A stretch of 64,000 nt of DNA from contig NC_088792.1 in assembly GCF_011386835.1 (NCBI RefSeq), positions 220,320,394 through 220,384,393 on the forward strand, read 5' to 3'. Position numbers and translations under genes: made by a program. Origin of the DNA: Chrysemys picta bellii (taxonomy: Eukaryota > Chordata > Testudines > Emydidae). The notes beneath the pieces were generated by a model. It saw nothing but the letters and a program-made list of their open reading frames with translations, searched no databases and was not told the DNA's origin. Of this stretch, positions 33,551-43,679 are shown piece by piece; the first letter of the stretch is position 1; each line of letters begins with the position of its first letter.

Positions 33551-33558
33551 GATGTAAT

Positions 33559-34565
33559 AAAAGACTGTTTCAAAATGCATACACACAAGGTAGCTGAACT
33601 GAGGTTGCACAGGCAACTTTAATTCTGGCATTTCCTAACTTTTGAGTCCTTGACTTTACAACCTTAATAATGTTCTTTTAATATAGTTTGTGTGTAGTAA
33701 ATATAAAATGTGTTCTATATAAACCTGCTTGCCTTTATTCTCTTTATGAATTCAAACTGTGTGTTGCTTTGCTATGCCGAATAAATACTTCAGGGTTTAA
33801 TCCAGAAATCATATTAATCTGATGTATTTGGTTAATATCAAAGTAATTGTTAATTTTTATTTGGCTCAGATAATGGACAATTTTAGGATCGATCATATGC
33901 AATAAATTTGGCAAATTTTAAAGTAAAACTATAATTGAGAATAGATGTTGATCAAGGCTGACCTTTCAAAGTCATCAAATTTATGAATTTAATCAATAAC
34001 CAAGTTTAAAAATAGAGAGAGAGAACAATAAAGAGAACATGAATATATTACAATGACCTAGAAATAAGCTTTTTTTTTTTACTTAGTTAAAACAATGCAA
34101 TAAGCTAACCAGCATATTACAGCATACAGAAACAAAGCTAAAATAGTAAGATAATATTTTAATTACACTTTGTAGTCTGGTTTGCTTTGTTGAAAAGGAA
34201 CAACAGACACTATATGTCCCCCTGAAGAGTGCATTAGGTTTCGTATCTTTGCTTGTGGGATTTTCAAGTCAGAAATCTTTCTTTTTCTGCCAAACTATGA
34301 CTTGAAATGTTTTCTTTATAAACCAAACCCATGGGATGTTTTACTGAACAAAGGTTTCATACACAACCACTCATTTTATCATCTCTATTTATGCTTCTTT
34401 CTGCTTGAAACTTCCATGACCTCCTAACTTTGTAACATAATTAATTAATTGCTTTCCAACTCTCTCTATATAGACTTTCTTGTTTTGAATACAAACTGGT
34501 GTGTCTGGATTGGATATTAAAAAGCATAACTGTGAGTGAAGAAAACAGTAATAAAAAAAACAGTC
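33559..34565. other. Unique intronic sequence
   Basis: AT-rich, with a T-run near 34071. Nothing recognised. Confidence 0.5.
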
Positions 34566-34569
34566 CACA

Positions 34570-34803
34570 AAGCCCAAGTTGGGAGTGGACTACATCCACC
34601 CTGATTGAATTGGTCCTGTCAACACTGGTTCTCCACTTGCGAAGTAACTCCCTGTTCTCCATGTGTCAGTATATAATGCCTGCATCTGTAACTTTCACTC
34701 TATGCATCCGAAGAAGTGAGGGTTTTACCCACAAAAGCTTATGCCCAAATAAATCTGTTAGTCTTTAAGGTCTAACAACCAGACTCGTTGTTGTTTTTGT
34801 AGG
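34570..34803 (+). mobile_element. Penelope-like/LINE 3' end fragment
   Basis: GGGAGTGGACTACATCCACC, CTGATTGAATTGG, TATGCATCCGAAGAAGTGAG and AAAGCTTATGCCCAAATAAA then CTGTTAGTCTTTAAGG form a well-known sauropsid retroelement 3' region in the + direction, ending near GTTGTTTTTGTAGG. It is a longer version of the ends at 11131-11348 and 30973-31115. Confidence 0.7.
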
Positions 34804-34809
34804 TACCAC

Positions 34810-36690
34810 AGTATCTCTTTGTGTGGAATATGCTTGAATGGGCAAAGAATGAGTTAAAATGTTGGAAGGGCTAAGTATGTTTAAAGAGTTGGTTAAATTC
34901 TCACAAAAGGAGAGACAAATCACAGATGTATTTAAATGGCTGAATTTGGCAATCAATAGCAAATAGGTATTGCAAAAGGGTGACCACTGAGCTGTGGTTG
35001 ATAGCAGAGAGGCTAGAGGAATCTGTTCCAAAATGGAAATCCCAGATTTTGGTTTTCAGAAGGTCTGTTAACAGGGTAACCAAAATTTGGATTTTATGAG
35101 TAATAGAGGCTGATAAAATGAATTCATGGTCTGTGTATAGAAGGGACTTTGTACATGTCTCCCTCACATGGCCTCTTCCACAGCAGCATTCCCATAGTCT
35201 GTATATTAGACTCCCCAGGGATCCTCAAGTTGGCAGGGGAAGGTCATGGGGAGCATGCATCATCTTCTACCAGCTCCATGGAGCTCAGGAAGCAAATGTG
35301 ATATGGCTAGTGGTTGTATTCTGTTTCTCTTGGTGCTCCTTCACCTTTAAGCAACAGTGGGAGGGTTCTCAAGGAGTGTCACTGGCTTCATTAGCCCTGT
35401 CAGCATGGTTCTATTAAAGTCACGCTGTCCCGGGTCTGTGTCGGGAACATCGGAGAGCCAGGATCAGAACAAAGTCACAAGGTTTAGTGGAGTGTGTTGG
35501 TAGGTTCTGTGCCTTACATTAGATCTGAATGTGTCCCACAGTTCTTAATTAATACTTCTGTGAAGTAACTTTACTAGCAAGAAGTTAGAATGGGAGCAGA
35601 CCATTCTAGGCTGGAGATTCATATTATAGGGTTGACATAAAAAAAAATTGGCTCTTATTTACCTAAGACTGAAAAACAGCAGTTAGTTATTTTTAATGTC
35701 TATCTATTGCAATTTTAATATCTAACTATTGCAATTTTGTGAATTTACATTAATTCAATATATTTAATACTTTATAGCAACTATACCCAAAATAAGTAGA
35801 ACATAAATATAATAACTGGAGCCACAACTAGTATTGCCAAAATAGTGACATCAGTTCTTCATTTTTCCCAATATGCTAGTTTCTTTACAATATCATTATC
35901 TCTGGAGACCTGTGCTTGAGGGAAAGGTATTTGAAATACTTTGAAGAAAGAGGCTGCATTTCCAAGTGTTATACAGTAATAATTCACTTATTATTGGAAA
36001 TATTTAAATAGATTAGTTATTTAGGGTGTTAGGATAAGTTTGGGTTTTTTTTTAATTTTTATCTTTACATCTTTAAAACTTAATTTTGTAAAAGATGTCA
36101 CTGAAATGGCAAAAAACAAACCACAGGTTATAGGCTTTGAGTACTACTCAATGACCTTTCAGGGTCCCTTCCACTTCTATGAGATAGGTATATCTCCATA
36201 TATAATTAAGTTTTTCGTGGTGGTTTGATGAAAAATAAATTGATACAAAAAGAAGAATTAAAATATTATCCCCTTTGGTGATTATTCACTAGATTATTCA
36301 CTGGACTGCTTTTCTTTGTAACCCTTGTGTAAGAAATCTAAAACTATCTGGGACCCAGCCTTTTCCCACATTGTTACTCCTCATGTGCCAATTCCTAGAA
36401 TATTGGTTATGCATGGGCAGTGTTTGTCAACACAGCATTTCATAACTTTTTGTCCATAACAGAAAATGTGTGCCAAACTGAACTCAAAGGATTTTAATTT
36501 GATGACAGATCTGCTGTGCTGTGAGTATTGTCACTCACGTCTGGAGCAGAGAGACTGAGAGATTTAGCAAATATCCTACTAGCCTAGGGGAAAGTTGCCT
36601 GAGCTGGGAAAGAGGCAACTGACAGGTCAGATCTCATCTCTTCTAACTGTTGTTTGAATTCCCATGCAATTCACTAAGTTTATAAGCCGC
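34810..36690. other. Unique intronic sequence
   Basis: AT-rich intron with no gene or recognised repeat; poly-T at 36044-36053. Confidence 0.5.
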
Positions 36691-36694
36691 AGCA

Positions 36695-37446
36695 GTAGGG
36701 TGACCAGATGTCCCGATATTTAACCCTTTGTCCCACATCCTGATCAATGTATGATCGGGACGCCATTTGTCCCGATATTCAGGTATGGAGGTGAGTGGGA
36801 GGGAGGCATTGACCCCGTGGGTGCTCCGGGGCTGCAGCACCCACAGGAAAAAAATTGCAGCCAAGCTCCCCCCTCCTCGCCTCCTTCTCCCCCTCTATCC
36901 CCTTCCCCCCCAGCACACTGCGTCCCCGCTCCTCCCCCCCCCCCAGTGCTTCCCGCCGCCTAACAGCTGTTTGGCAGCGCTTAGCACTTTCCAGGAGGGA
37001 GGGGGAAGGAGCGGGGATGAAGTGCGCTCAGGGGAGGAGGTGGAGAAGAGGCAGGGCAGGGGTGGGGACTTGGGGGAAGGAGGTGGGATGGGGCAAGGGC
37101 GGTGAAGGGGCAGGAAGAGGCAGTAGGTGGCGAGTACCCACCCGACAGAGGGGAAGTCGGTGCCATGGGGGTGAGTGGCGGTGGGGGGATGAAGAGGCGA
37201 GCAGCGGGCAGCCGAGCAAGCGGGCAGGGAGGTGAGCGGTGGGTGGGGGACTGAGGAGGGATGCAGCAAGCCAGCAGCAGCTGGGGGATGAGGAAGGGCA
37301 TGGTGGTGGGGGGGGCGAGCAGGGAGGGGGCGGGACCTGGGGCAGAGTGGGGGCGGAGCCTGGGAGGAGTGGGGGTGGACTGTGGGTGGGGCTGATGGCA
37401 CCCCAATGTGTCCCGATATTTTAGTGTGGTGATCTGGTCACCCTAC
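36695..37446. mobile_element. TIR element with G-rich core, 752 bp
   Basis: The left end GTAGGGTGACCAGATGTCCC and the reversed right end GTAGGGTGACCAGATCACCA share about 15 bp. GTCCCGATATT occurs near both ends. The centre (37000-37400) is strongly purine-rich on + with many GGGG runs. No convincing target duplication was seen, so the superfamily is unclear. Open frames of 112-168 codons here on both strands are low-complexity artefacts. Confidence 0.7.
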
Positions 37447-38291
37447 CCAACAGAGAAGGCAGTTTGGAACAGCTGTTGAAACCTATTCCCTTCTCCCTGC
37501 TTCTGTTTTTAATTCATTATCAGAGAGCTGATAGGTGAAGGCACAGAACACAGTCTCTCATATGACACACCCCAATCTTAGCCACTGCACTGCCTTTCTG
37601 AGTGACTAAACCAGTTTGGGTTATGCTATCTCTAGCCACTACTATAAGCCATTCTCCTCTGCTGAATAGTAACTAGTTGTGTAACACACTGGGAAAGTGT
37701 GTGCCAAGCCCTCCTCCCTTCCCATGACTGCTATTCAAAGGGGTTAGCGCTTAAATCTGACATAGGGATCTGAAGTCAAGGAGGGCAAACACTGCTCTCA
37801 GTTTGACACTTTGGCTTTTTAGGACAACCTACAAAGACTTATGCTTGTAACTTTGGAGCTCATCTATTCAACCCCCAGTTATGGCCAGCATGGTAGCTCT
37901 CATATTTTAAAGTGTCCCACAATGGCATTTTTGAACGTTGAGAAAGATTTTTCATACTATCAGGGATACAGGCCCAGAGGAAAGGGATTGCAATGGGCAC
38001 TGCATGCCTTCTGGTACAATGCAGGCACACGCCCTGCTTCTGCAGCTGTCTAGTTTACAAAAAAATTGTGAGAGGCTACAGAGCGTCTAGGGAAATGAGT
38101 GATGAAACAGTCTCCTTCATGGAGGTTCCCTCCAGCTTAGAGGTTACATCATCACTGTTGAACATGTAGGGTTGCTCTTGTAATTATGCATCAGCATAAA
38201 ATGTTTATTGAGGCATGTTACATCTCCCACACTTCAGAAGGGTCAACATCATCAGAAGCAGCTTCAGCAGTGCATTTTTTCTCTCTGATTA
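37447..38291. other. Unassigned sequence between two elements
   Basis: No recognised gene. The 3' end GATTA is the insertion site of the CMC element. Confidence 0.45.
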
Positions 38292-38635
38292 CACTGGTCT
38301 ACAATTTTTGAGAAGTCATCTGCTTCAGAGATAAAATGTGCTATTTATTATGTATTTTTAGGTGCTGAATTCAAATATGACAATTAAAAAACTGATTGGC
38401 TACAGTTTCTAATATATTTAAGTTTTTACATTTTATGTCTATGTATATTGTGTAGATAGTAGAGTTTTAATCATAAATTGTAAACCTAGGTCTTTTCGTG
38501 TGTTTATGGTTGCTTTACATGATAATATTTCACCTGTCCTGTTTATGTAACACTTTAAAAATCAGCAAAAGGGTTATATAAATAAAATTTATTATGAAAC
38601 AAAAGGCAAACAACTATTATGTACATAGTTTAGTC

Positions 38636-40240
38636 CTATTCAGTGTCTACTCGGCGCTTCTTGGCTTCTCTCTTGTATTCGTTAAATGGAGCATCTCTTG
38701 TCACTGTCCAGCAATAGTCTGCAAACATTGATGGGCTCCATTTGCCCTGATAGCGTTTCTCCATCATGGCAATGTCCTGGTGAAATCGCTCGCCGTGCTC
38801 GTCGCTCACTGCTCCGCAGTTCGGTGGAAAAAAATCTAGATGAGAGTGCAAAAAATGTATCTTTAGTGACATGTTGCAACCAAGGCTTTTGTATGCCTTG
38901 AGGAGGTTTTCCATCAACAACCTGTAGTTGTCTGCCTTGTTGTTTCCGAGAAAATTTATTGCCACTAACTGGAAGGCTTTCCATGCCGTCTTTTCCTTGC
39001 CACGCAGTGCATGGTCGAATGCATCATCTTGAAGAAGTTCACGAATCTGAGGACCAACAAAGACACCTTCCTTTATCTTAGCTTCACTTAACCTTGGAAA
39101 TTTTCCACGGAGGTACTTGAAAGCTGCTTGTGTTTTGTCAATGGCCTTGACAAAGTTCTTCATCAGACCCAGCTTGATGTGTAAGGGTGGTAACAAGTTC
39201 TTCCTTGATTCAACAAGTGGTGGATGCTGAACAGTTTTCCTCCCAGGTTCCAATGACTGTCGGAGTGGCCAATCTTTCTTGATGTAGTGGGAATCTCTTG
39301 CACGGCTATCCCATTCGCAGAGAAAACAGCAGTACTTTGTGTATCCAGTCTGCAGACCAAGCAAGAGAGCAACAACCTTCAAATCGCCACAAAGCTGCCA
39401 CTGATGTTGGCCATAGTTTATGCACCTCAAAAGTTGTTTCATGTTGTCATAGGTTTCCTTCATATGGACTGCATAACCAACTGGAATTGATGGCAAAACA
39501 TTGCCATTGTGCAGTAAAACAGCTTTAAGACTCATCTTCGATGAATCAATGAACAGTCTCCACTCATCTGGATTGTGAACGATGTTGAGGGCTGCCATCA
39601 CACCATCAATGTTGTTGCAGGCTACAAGATCACCTTCCATGAAGAAGAATGGGACAAGATCCTTTTGACGGTCACGGAACATGGAAACCCTAATATCACC
39701 TGCCAGGAGATTCCACTGCTGTAGTCTGGAGCCCAACGGCTCTGCCTTACTCTTGGGTAGTTCCAAATCCTTGACAAGGTCATTCAGTTCACCTTGTGTT
39801 ATGAGGTGTGGTTCAGAGGAGGAGGATGGGAGAAAATGTGGGTCCTGTGACATTGATGGTTCAGGACCAGAAGTTTCATCCTCTTCCTCTTCCTCGTCTG
39901 ACTCAAGTGAGAATGATTCTGGTGCATCAGGAGCAGGCAGTCCTTCTCCGTGGAGTACTGGGCGTATAGCTGATGGAATGTTTGGATAATTCACAGTCCA
40001 CTTTTTCTTCTTTGACACACCTTTCCCAACTGGAGGCACCATGCAGAAGTAACAATTGCTGGTATGATCTGTTGGCTCTCTCCAAATCATTGGCACTGCA
40101 AAAGGCATAGATTTCCTTTTCCTGTTCAACCACTGGCGAAGATTTGTTGCACAAGTGTTGCAACATATGTGTGGGGCCCACCTCTTGTCCTGATCTCCAA
40201 TTTTGCAGCCAGAATAAAGGTGATAGGCTTTCTTAACCAT
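38636..40240 (-). CDS. Transposase-like protein of the CMC element, 534-codon open frame
   Basis: The frame is uninterrupted from ATG at 40238-40240 to its stop at 38636. This ATG is probably not the original start. Upstream in the same frame lie six codons, then a TAA at 40259-40261, then 23 open codons back to an ATG at 40328-40330. That stretch reads MPRTCVNSAYNFCYVCGEVT followed by FAS, with a CxxC pair, so the ancestral protein was about 564 residues and this copy has one nonsense codon. In 534-residue numbering, a second cysteine cluster (HICCNTCATNLRQWL) is near residue 26 and a third (NCYFC) near 62. An acidic tract (DEEEEEDE) lies near 115-122. A probable RNase H-like core has Asp in LFIDSSK (232), Asp in LCGDLKVV (286), CCFLC soon after, and Glu in SDEHGERFHQD (481 or 484). 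The tail is basic (REAKKRRVDTE). The protein family is recalled as widespread in turtle, fish and invertebrate genomes without a named function. Confidence 0.75.
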   Translation of the reverse strand: MVKKAYHLYSGCKIGDQDKRWAPHICCNTCATNLRQWLNRKRKSMPFAVPMIWREPTDHTSNCYFCMVPPVGKGVSKKKKWTVNYPNIPSAIRPVLHGEGLPAPDAPESFSLESDEEEEEDETSGPEPSMSQDPHFLPSSSSEPHLITQGELNDLVKDLELPKSKAEPLGSRLQQWNLLAGDIRVSMFRDRQKDLVPFFFMEGDLVACNNIDGVMAALNIVHNPDEWRLFIDSSKMSLKAVLLHNGNVLPSIPVGYAVHMKETYDNMKQLLRCINYGQHQWQLCGDLKVVALLLGLQTGYTKYCCFLCEWDSRARDSHYIKKDWPLRQSLEPGRKTVQHPPLVESRKNLLPPLHIKLGLMKNFVKAIDKTQAAFKYLRGKFPRLSEAKIKEGVFVGPQIRELLQDDAFDHALRGKEKTAWKAFQLVAINFLGNNKADNYRLLMENLLKAYKSLGCNMSLKIHFLHSHLDFFPPNCGAVSDEHGERFHQDIAMMEKRYQGKWSPSMFADYCWTVTRDAPFNEYKREAKKRRVDTE

Positions 40241-40330
40241 AGTGGTTATACTGCGCTTTTATGATGCAAAAGTCACTTCACCACAAACATAGCAGAAGTT
40301 ATATGCACTGTTCACACAAGTACGAGGCAT
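40241..40330 (-). pseudogene. N-terminal extension of the transposase, cut off by TAA
   Basis: Thirty in-frame codons precede the 534-codon frame, with a single TAA (40259-40261). A start ATG at 40328-40330 and a plausible zinc-binding CYVC motif suggest this is genuine N-terminal coding sequence. If translation starts downstream at 40240, the protein lacks this motif. Confidence 0.6.
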
Positions 40331-40467
40331 CTCTGCTCACTTTGGCATAACAGAAATGTGTCCCTTTGCAAAATCAAACACTGACAAATAAGAGAGCACG
40401 ACACTGTATGATTTCTAGAGCTGATATAGGGCAATTTGTTCAGCAGAGTGATGTAAGCTTCGTTATG

Positions 40468-40549
40468 ATTGCATCATCCATGACTTCTAGGAATAACATG
40501 ATGCAATTCATATCATGTATGACGCAATACCAGCTTCAGATTGCATCAT
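40468..40549. promoter_or_regulatory. Four subterminal ATTGCRTCAT repeats (candidate transposase sites)
   Basis: ATTGCATCAT lies at 40468-40477 and 40540-40549. Its reverse complement ATGATGCAAT lies at 40498-40507, and ATGACGCAAT at 40519-40528. Four copies in 82 bp, in both orientations, lie about 290-370 bp from the element end. CACTA elements are known to use short repeated subterminal motifs as transposase binding sites; that role here is inferred. A looser copy (ATGATGCAAA) is at 40261-40270. Confidence 0.55.
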
Positions 40550-40939
40550 TCATTGTTTTGCCTGAAAAGCAAGTACTGTCCAAATCCAGTCATAGATTTA
40601 TTCATAGATCCAGTCAAAGATGTATTTTAGTCATTTCTGGTTTAAATTGAGATCCCTTCCCTTTATAACTCACTTATCCTCTGCCATTCCCAAGTCAAGG
40701 GTCGTATATACTGACCCAATAGCATATCTTGAAAACTAGAGCCAATCAACAATTTTAAGCATCATTTTTGTTCTCAGTGACCCAGAATTAGTAAAGTTTG
40801 ACTACATTTATTTCAGAAGCATTTTGGCTGTAGAGCAGTGTTACCAGGCAGGTGCAGCTCTCCTTCTCCCTGACTCTGGGAAGCTATGGACTGAGGTATA
40901 CCAAAGCTGCATAAAAACACCCCTAGCAAACTAGCTAAT

Positions 40940-41535
40940 GAAAACTATTTTGTGGCTGTTGAGGTTGTGGTAGGACATGCTCCACTCACCCAAAACCTTA
41001 AAATAATGGAAATAAGACCTGAAAGGGAAAGACTTGTGCATTCCTTTTCATCTATGTATAGCCTACAAAGCTACTGATACCACATTCCAGTGTTCCAAAG
41101 GGCTGTCGCTCCATCTTCAGTAGATATGAAAAGGAAATGTGTACCCCAACTTCATCGAACTTGCACTCAAACACAAAAGGTTAACAGTGATCTCAGCAGT
41201 GCTAAGGCAAAATAACTTCCCAAATGCTTGGAATAGATGACAGTCAGTGTGTGGATCTGTTGACATAATAGATATAAAAGCATAAGTGGTTACTGTGAAG
41301 GATTTTTTTAGAGTGCAGTTTTGACAAAGTTGGGGTACATTGTTTTTGATATAGGTTGTAGATGGATGCAGAAAGCTCATGGAGTTGAATTATCAATAAT
41401 ATTGTAGGCAGTATGAAGGTGGAAAGGAAAGCACAAGTCTTTCTCCTTATCTTCTTCTTTGCATTCTTTAAAGGTTTTTGGTGGATGGAGTGTGTCCTAC
41501 CACAACTTCAGCTACTACTAACTGTAGTTTATATG
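40940..41535. mobile_element. Foldback element of about 600 bp
   Basis: Left-arm blocks GGTTGTGGTAGGACATGCTC, AAAGACTTGTGCATTCCTTT and AATGTGTACCCCAACTTC pair in nested order with right-arm blocks read in reverse: AGTTGTGGTAGGACACACTC, AAAGACTTGTGCTTTCCTTT and AATGTACCCCAACTTTG. The arms are diverged and separated by about 100 bp near 41230. No coding capacity, and no target duplication was resolved. Confidence 0.7.
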
Positions 41536-41539
41536 TGTA

Positions 41540-42235
41540 TGTATAATATTTCTGTGTGTTAGTGTATGGCCAAATTCTTGCCGATGCCACCAAAGCAGGA
41601 CTCCATAAAGTTGTTCTCAACTAAGCAGCTGAGGATTCTCAAAGGGTAGAGAACTTCATGGTTGGTACCATCAGTTACGACTGCTCTACACCATCTGCTG
41701 CTATTCTCTGGCAATCCATAGATGGCTGAATGGTCCCTTGAGACTGCTCTAACTTTACACCAGAGACTGAACTGGAGCCCAACAGCCTTGTGGGGTTATG
41801 GGAATACAAAGGAAATGTACATCCACCAAGTATAGCTTGGCCAGACCTGAATATTGAAGCCACTGAGTTTGTGGCCCACTGAGTTTGTGAATTAAGTATC
41901 TTATAGCTCATATAATATTCTCAGTTTCTTTTCATTCTGTGTTTTATTAGTGGAAAATCCTCAGGGTAGGCAAAGCCAATCCAGTATTTTCCATTTGTTT
42001 GAAAGCAGTGGCATCAGCCACATAATGAAGTAGAGAAAGACAAAAACGAAAAGCAGTTGTTGTTTTCTTTTTCCTGTTTCTCCATTCTTTGTAGTTGTTG
42101 CTTTTCTCACCTTGTGAGTGTTTCTGCAACTGAGCAGATGCTTTGCAAATTGGGATTTCCCAGCAGAAATGTTTGAAGCATGCACTAGCTTTGTCTTCCA
42201 CACAAGTGCTGACCTCCAGTTGCTCAGGGAAGAAC
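41540..42235. other. Unassigned intronic sequence
   Basis: No gene recognised. The 132-codon minus-strand frame at 41961-42359 crosses the (CT)n tract and is chance. Confidence 0.45.
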
Positions 42236-42240
42236 TCTTC

Positions 42241-42267
42241 ATCTCTCTCTCTCTCTCTCTCTCTCTG
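42241..42267. repeat. (CT)n microsatellite
   Basis: About 12 CT units. Confidence 0.9.
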
Positions 42268-42539
42268 CTGTTCAGTTGATTATGATCCTGAAAGAGAAGT
42301 GGGAGATAACAAGGAAAATGTGAGAGAGAGGATGGTACTACAGAGAGAGGAATAGACACACCCTTGGTTGAACATTGGAAGAAGTATCACAGGCATGACT
42401 GGCACCTGGACGTGGCACATGATTAGCACCTGGTCAGAGAGCTTAATGATTCCTACTTCTGTGTCATTCTGTGTTCCCAGTTTTCTAGAAAGGATCCTTG
42501 AGCCCCTAAGTTTAAAGCATGTGAAACACAGTTAGAACT

Positions 42540-42690
42540 GATCAGAAAATGGGTGTTTTTCCTGTGAAAATTTTGATCAAAAAAGGGGGGGAAATTGTCA
42601 AAATTTTCCATTGAAAAGTTCAGTTTTTCAGTGAAAAATCAAAACCAAAATATTTCAGCTGAAAACCAAAATGTGTCAGTTCTGAAAGGC
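42540..42690. repeat. AT-rich foldback repeat (GAAAATTT family), copy 3
   Basis: TGTGAAAATTTTGATCAAAA, CAAAATTTTCCATTGAAAAG and GTTTTTCAGTGAAAAATCAA are short inverted blocks like those at 12850-13155. Confidence 0.5.
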
Positions 42691-42729
42691 TGTCATTCTG
42701 CCTGATGAGAGTTGTAGGGTGGTTGCCTC

Positions 42730-43080
42730 ATGCTCCGATTCTCTTCTAGAGGCTGGGCTCCCTGGTTGGACTACATCTTCCATGATGCACCAGTTCTCTC
42801 TTCCCATGATGAGGGAAGGCAGTCACATCATGGAAGATGTAGGCTAGGTCTACACTACCCGCCTGAATCGGTGGGTAGAAATCGACCTCTCGGGGATCGG
42901 GGAGTAAGCGCTGTCCACAGGAAGCCGCAGAGGTCGATTTTGCCGCCGTCCCTACAGCGGGGTAAGTCGACTGCGATACGACGCTATTCACGTAGCTGAA
43001 TTTGCGTATCTTAAATCGACCCCCCCTGTAGTGTAGATGTAGCCGTAGTCTGGCTGGGGAGCCCAGCCTATAGAGGAGAA
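42730..43080. mobile_element. Foldback MITE carrying a nested Harbinger-like MITE
   Basis: The left part TTCTCTTCTAGAGGCTGGGC, CTCCCTGGTTGGACTACATC and the right part GTAGTCTGGCTGGGGAGCCC, AGCCTATAGAGGAGAA are inverted copies. TTCCATGATG and CATCATGGAA pair in between. The element is split at 42841 by the Harbinger-like insertion. Confidence 0.65.
42842..43044. mobile_element. Harbinger-like MITE, 203 bp, copy 2, nested
   Basis: The left end GGCTAGGTCTACACTACCCG and the reversed right end GGCTACATCTACACTACAGG match copy 1 at 25461-25747. GTA at 42839-42841 and 43045-43047 is a 3-bp target duplication. It lacks about 80 bp of the interior found in copy 1, including the second ATCGAT palindrome. 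Confidence 0.75.
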
Positions 43081-43194
43081 ACATACAACTCCTAGAAGTA
43101 AACATGGCAGTATATTCAAATCGAAATAGTTCAGTTTATGGGCATTGGCTTTTTTGATGCAAAAATCAGAATTTTCCATGGAAAGAAAACAATT

Positions 43195-43250
43195 CATTCT
43201 CTCACACTCTCTCACTCACATTCTAACACTCACATTCACACTCACGCCAA
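43195..43250. repeat. (CACTCA)n-like simple repeat
   Basis: Imperfect CTCACACT/CACTCACATT units. Confidence 0.7.
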
Positions 43251-43518
43251 ACCCCATTTTCCATCAAGAGCTTCTCCTGTTGACATAGCTACTGCCTCTC
43301 AGGTAGATGGATTAGTTACACTGATGGTAAAAGCTTTTCTATTAGCGTAGTAGTATCTTCATTGTAGCACTGTATGTAGATGAGTACTAGAGATGGAGAT
43401 GAAATTGATACAAAGAGATAAGCAGAGAGGTAAAATTCTTTACTAGTATAACAGCAGCTTGGGTGTCAGGAACTCTGTTGCTAATGATATTGCCATTTCA
43501 CAAATGTGGGTGTCTATA

Positions 43519-43545
43519 GCCCCCCCCCCCCCAAAAAAAAACCCC
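43519..43545. repeat. C-run followed by A-run
   Basis: About 14 C followed by about 9 A. Confidence 0.8.
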
Positions 43546-43679
43546 ACCAAAAACAGAGTAGGGCTTTATTTCTGACTCTGCTAGTAGCTTGATGGGTAGT
43601 GTTAGGAAATCATTTAAAGCTGGATTCTGATACCTTTACTCTCTCTGAATAATGCTTCTTCATGGAGTAATTTACCTGT

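Larger units (their letters stand above)
38292..40840 (-). mobile_element. Complete CMC (CACTA-type) DNA transposon, copy 2, 2,549 bp
   Basis: The left end CACTGGTCTACA and the reversed right end CACTGCTCTACA are terminal inverted repeats with 11 of 12 bases equal. Similarity continues imperfectly inward (CTGATTGGCTACAGTTT against TTGATTGGCTCTAGTTTTC). TTA at 38289-38291 and 40841-40843 is a 3-bp target duplication. CACTG termini and a 3-bp duplication are typical of the CACTA group of the CMC superfamily. It holds one gene on the minus strand, an AT-rich 3' tail of about 340 bp, and a 5' leader of about 510 bp carrying four copies of a 10-bp motif. Assignment to CMC is an inference from the termini. 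Confidence 0.85.

Noticed and set aside
36767..37406. 112-168 codon Pro/Gly-rich frames on both strands
   Set aside because: Low-complexity translation of the G-rich core of a TIR element.
41961..42359. 132-codon minus-strand frame
   Set aside because: Crosses a (CT)n microsatellite that encodes an RERERE run; no other support.
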